Below, one piece after another: positions 42,328-44,200 of a stretch of DNA of 44,200 nucleotides. Location: contig CAVFRF010000095.1 in the NCBI GenBank assembly GCA_963624975.1, forward strand, positions 1-44,200, given 5' to 3'. The first letter of the stretch is position 1. Each line of letters opens with the position of its first letter. Both the position numbers and the translations under genes were made by a program. Source of the stretch: CAVLCC01 sp963624975. Its GTDB lineage: Bacteria; Actinomycetota; Coriobacteriia; Coriobacteriales; CADBOM01. The notes beneath the pieces were generated by a model. It was not told the origin of the DNA, did no database searches, and saw only the letters and a list, made by a program, of their open reading frames with translations.

Positions 42328-43599
42328 GTGGCTGGCTGCGACATGAACTTGGAGGATGGCTGCTACGGCGCGGCTCCGGCGGCGGGCAGCTGCACCGACG
42401 GGCTGCCGCGCACGCTGTGGTGGGGAGCCGACGAGGACGGGCGCGAGTGCGCGTTCCTGGTCGACCAGACCAAGCTTCCCCTGCGCGACGACGTGCTGTG
42501 CTGCCGCACGCATGCCCACATGGTTGCAGCCATCAAGACGCTGGCTGTGCGAGGCGCCCCCGCCATCGGCGTGAGCGGCGCCTTCGCCATGGCGCTCTGG
42601 GCTTTGAACGAGTCGCGTGCGTCTAGCATCGATGAATTTCTGGGCGAGATGGGCGAGGTGGCTCATGTGGTGGCCGATGCCCGCCCCACCGCGGTGAACC
42701 TCTCGTGGGGAGTGCGCAAGGTCTGCGACTTCGCGCGCGCCGCCTCAGAGGAAGGGCCGTGCGACCTCGGTGGTCTCAAGCTCGCGATCCGCGACTTCGC
42801 TCTGGCGCTCTACCGCGAAGACATCGACACCAACATGGCCATCGGCCGCAACGGCGCCGCGCTGCTGGCTCCGGGCAGCCGCGTGATGACGCACTGCAAC
42901 GCCGGCTCGCTGGCCACGGTGTTCTACGGCACGGCGCTCGGCGTGATCTACGCCGCCTTCGACCAGGGGCGCATCGAGCACGTGTACACCTGCGAGACGC
43001 GCCCGGTCAACCAGGGCGGGCGCCTCACAGCGTGGGAGCTGGTGCGCTCTGGCGTGCCCGCGACCCTCATCTGCGACAACATGGCGGCCACCATCATGTC
43101 GAAGGGCATGGTGGATGCGGTAGTGGTGGGCGCCGACCGCATCGCAGCCAACGGCGACACCGCCAACAAGATTGGCACCATGGGACACGCCGTGCTGGCC
43201 AAGCACTTCGGCATCCCGTTCTATGTGGCCGCCCCGTTCTCGACAATCGACGCCTCGACCGCCACGGGTGCCGACATTCGCATCGAGGAGAGAGACTCCC
43301 GCGAAGTCCGCGGCTTCACCGGCAGCGGCTCGATCGAAGCTGGCAGCGAGGACGTGCGCCGTGCACTTGGGGCACTAGCCGATGCGGCACCGCAGGGCAT
43401 CGACATGCAAGCCGGTGGTCACATGGATGTGCGCCGCGCAGGCGACGACTTCGCCTTCGACATCTGGGTGCGCAACACCCCCGAAGGCATCGACGTGTTC
43501 AACCCCGCCTTCGACGTAACTCCCTCCAGCCTGATCTCGGGCATCATTACCGAGAAGGGCGTCTTCACGCCTGACTCCAGCGGGGAATTTCATTTCTAG
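42328..43599 (+). CDS. mtnA: Methylthioribose-1-phosphate isomerase
   Basis: Converts 5-methylthioribose-1-phosphate to methylthioribulose-1-phosphate in methionine salvage. The 423-residue protein has the catalytic Cys in MTHCNAGSLAT and Asp in VVVGADRIAANGDTANKIGT. It starts with GTG at 42328, three bases after icd; an ATG at 42343 is an alternative. The ~25 N-terminal residues before LPRTLWW are extra. No other mtn gene is nearby, so its downstream partner is elsewhere or the product enters a shunt. Confidence 0.92.
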   Translation: MAGCDMNLEDGCYGAAPAAGSCTDGLPRTLWWGADEDGRECAFLVDQTKLPLRDDVLCCRTHAHMVAAIKTLAVRGAPAIGVSGAFAMALWALNESRASSIDEFLGEMGEVAHVVADARPTAVNLSWGVRKVCDFARAASEEGPCDLGGLKLAIRDFALALYREDIDTNMAIGRNGAALLAPGSRVMTHCNAGSLATVFYGTALGVIYAAFDQGRIEHVYTCETRPVNQGGRLTAWELVRSGVPATLICDNMAATIMSKGMVDAVVVGADRIAANGDTANKIGTMGHAVLAKHFGIPFYVAAPFSTIDASTATGADIRIEERDSREVRGFTGSGSIEAGSEDVRRALGALADAAPQGIDMQAGGHMDVRRAGDDFAFDIWVRNTPEGIDVFNPAFDVTPSSLISGIITEKGVFTPDSSGEFHF

Positions 43600-43611
43600 A
43601 AGATCTCCCGG

Positions 43612-43694
43612 GGTGCCATCGTGGGATATATCTGAACGGCTCAGGTTGGCCTTCGGCCAAAAGTCGCCGTTCAGACACACCCCACGCTGGCACC
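43612..43694. repeat. Structured palindromic element, copy 1
   Basis: Nested complementary arms form a nearly continuous rod: GGTGCC/GGCACC (43612-43617, 43689-43694), CGTGGG/CCCACG (43620-43625, 43681-43686), CTGAACGGC/GCCGTTCAG (43632-43640, 43666-43674) and TTGGCC/GGCCAA (43646-43651, 43655-43660). It starts 12 bases after the mtnA stop. It could be a non-coding RNA, a mobile palindromic repeat or a bidirectional end of transcript. Confidence 0.75.
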
Positions 43695-44046
43695 TGGCCG
43701 GTCAACTTTGGGGTGCTGTTGCATGATTGCGGTTGTCGCAGTTTTTTGCAAGCGTTTTTCGTGCTTTTGTGTTGCAGATCTTCGTTTGTCGCAGATTTCA
43801 TTGCTCAAGTGGATGCATAATGCTGAGCCGACTTCCTTCAAAGAGAAATATAATGGACATTTTCCCGGGATTTGTTCATTATCTTTTGGAATTTGAAGCT
43901 TCAAACTATTTTGATCGTTTTCAAAATTTGTTAAGTTCTGCACCAGCCGCAAATATGCAACGCAAATCTACATCTTTTCGTTTGTCGCAGATGTCCCGCG
44001 CAGGGCATCCCAGGGTAGACATTGCGGGGACTTGCAAATCCACCGG
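43695..44046. other. AT-richer spacer between the two structured elements
   Basis: No credible gene: an open frame across 43727-44188 runs through the second element, is Cys/Arg/Phe-rich and lacks a ribosome site. Repeated TTCGTTTGTCGCAGAT words are listed separately. TTGTCGCAG also occurs near 43734. Confidence 0.45.
43781..43992. repeat. 16-bp direct repeat pair TTCGTTTGTCGCAGAT
   Basis: Identical 16-mers at 43781-43796 and 43977-43992, 196 bp apart, lie in the spacer between the structured elements. A shorter relative (TTGTCGCAG) is near 43734. Confidence 0.6.
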
Positions 44047-44130
44047 GGTGCCGCCGCGGGGTATATCGTACAGGCTCAGGCTTCACTTCGTTGCAGAAGT
44101 CGCCTGTCCGACACACCCCACGTCGGCACC
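44047..44130. repeat. Structured palindromic element, copy 2
   Basis: Same order of paired arms as copy 1, with different bases: GGTGCC/GGCACC (44047-44052, 44125-44130), CGCGGGG/CCCCACG (one mismatch), ACAGGC/GCCTGT (44070-44075, 44102-44107) and CTTC/GAAG (44081-44084, 44096-44099). Shared words are CCGGGGTGCC, TATAT, GGCTCAGG, AAGTCGCC and GACACACCCCACG. The window ends 70 bases later in non-coding sequence. Confidence 0.7.
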
Positions 44131-44200
44131 TAGCGGCTCTCCTTGTCCTCAAATAAAAAACACAAATTATTGGGAGTTTGGCTATTGATGCTCTCCAAGA

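Noticed and set aside
43612..44130. A CRISPR array
   Set aside because: Only two long, diverged palindromic units with a 350-base gap; no regular short repeats or spacers.
43727..44188. 153-residue frame at the right end
   Set aside because: It crosses the second structured element, has no ribosome site and has an unnatural Cys/Arg/Phe composition.

Overview
The window is a 44.2 kb, gene-dense, GC-rich piece of a bacterial chromosome. It looks like an anaerobic actinobacterium of the Coriobacteriia/Eggerthellaceae type. The reasons are an infA-rpmJ-rpsM-rpsK-rpsD-rpoA-rplQ ribosomal operon with TTG starts, a carbon monoxide dehydrogenase/acetyl-CoA synthase pair, a pyrrolysine-free MttB-family methyltransferase, an archaeal-type topoisomerase I and split class I fumarase. 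The assignment rests on gene content recalled from those families; no database search was done. No rRNA, tRNA, CRISPR array, prophage or insertion sequence was recognised.

Layout. (1) 1-2011, minus strand: the SbcCD nuclease pair, with sbcC cut by the window edge. (2) 2808-7645, plus: cooS, cooC and acsB, the CO dehydrogenase, its nickel-loading ATPase and acetyl-CoA synthase, after a long 796-bp upstream region and ended by a strong terminator. (3) 11224-8198, minus: an MttB/MtgB-like corrinoid methyltransferase, an MFS carrier and a small cupin-like or broken gene, converging on the acsB terminator. (4) 11593-15069: a TetR regulator on minus, divergent from a PucR-type regulator and an abutting HEAT-repeat protein on plus; the AT-rich gap between them carries repeated operator-like sites. 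(5) 15201-18715: the ribosomal/RNA polymerase operon. (6) 18803-23946: glucose-6-phosphate isomerase, an amidohydrolase, a membrane-anchored TPR protein and TatA/TatC. (7) 23947-27734: HypA, HypB and TopA. (8) 27837-33484: malate dehydrogenase, two-subunit fumarase, then tmk-holB-ricT. (9) 33570-38370: nicotinate phosphoribosyltransferase, a DegV protein and RlmKL. (10) 38590-43599: LeuC/LeuD-type hydro-lyase, an unknown helical protein, isocitrate dehydrogenase and MtnA. (11) 43600-44200: non-coding DNA with two copies of a highly base-paired element.

How it fits together. CooS/AcsB plus a methyl-donor demethylase and uptake carrier suggest growth by moving methyl groups from a quaternary amine (or similar compound) into acetyl-CoA. 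CooC, HypA and HypB would supply nickel to CooS/AcsB and hydrogenase. Malate dehydrogenase, fumarase, the LeuCD-type hydratase and isocitrate dehydrogenase look like parts of an incomplete TCA cycle. The corrinoid iron-sulfur protein, methyltransferase (acsC/D/E) and cognate corrinoid protein for the MttB homologue are not in this window and must lie elsewhere if the pathway is complete.

The most unusual items are the covarying structured repeat pair at the right end, 18-bp tandem direct repeats between the TetR and PucR genes, heptamer-N4 direct repeats before hypB, the stripped-down cooS-cooC-acsB unit, and the LeuCD-unknown-IDH cluster.
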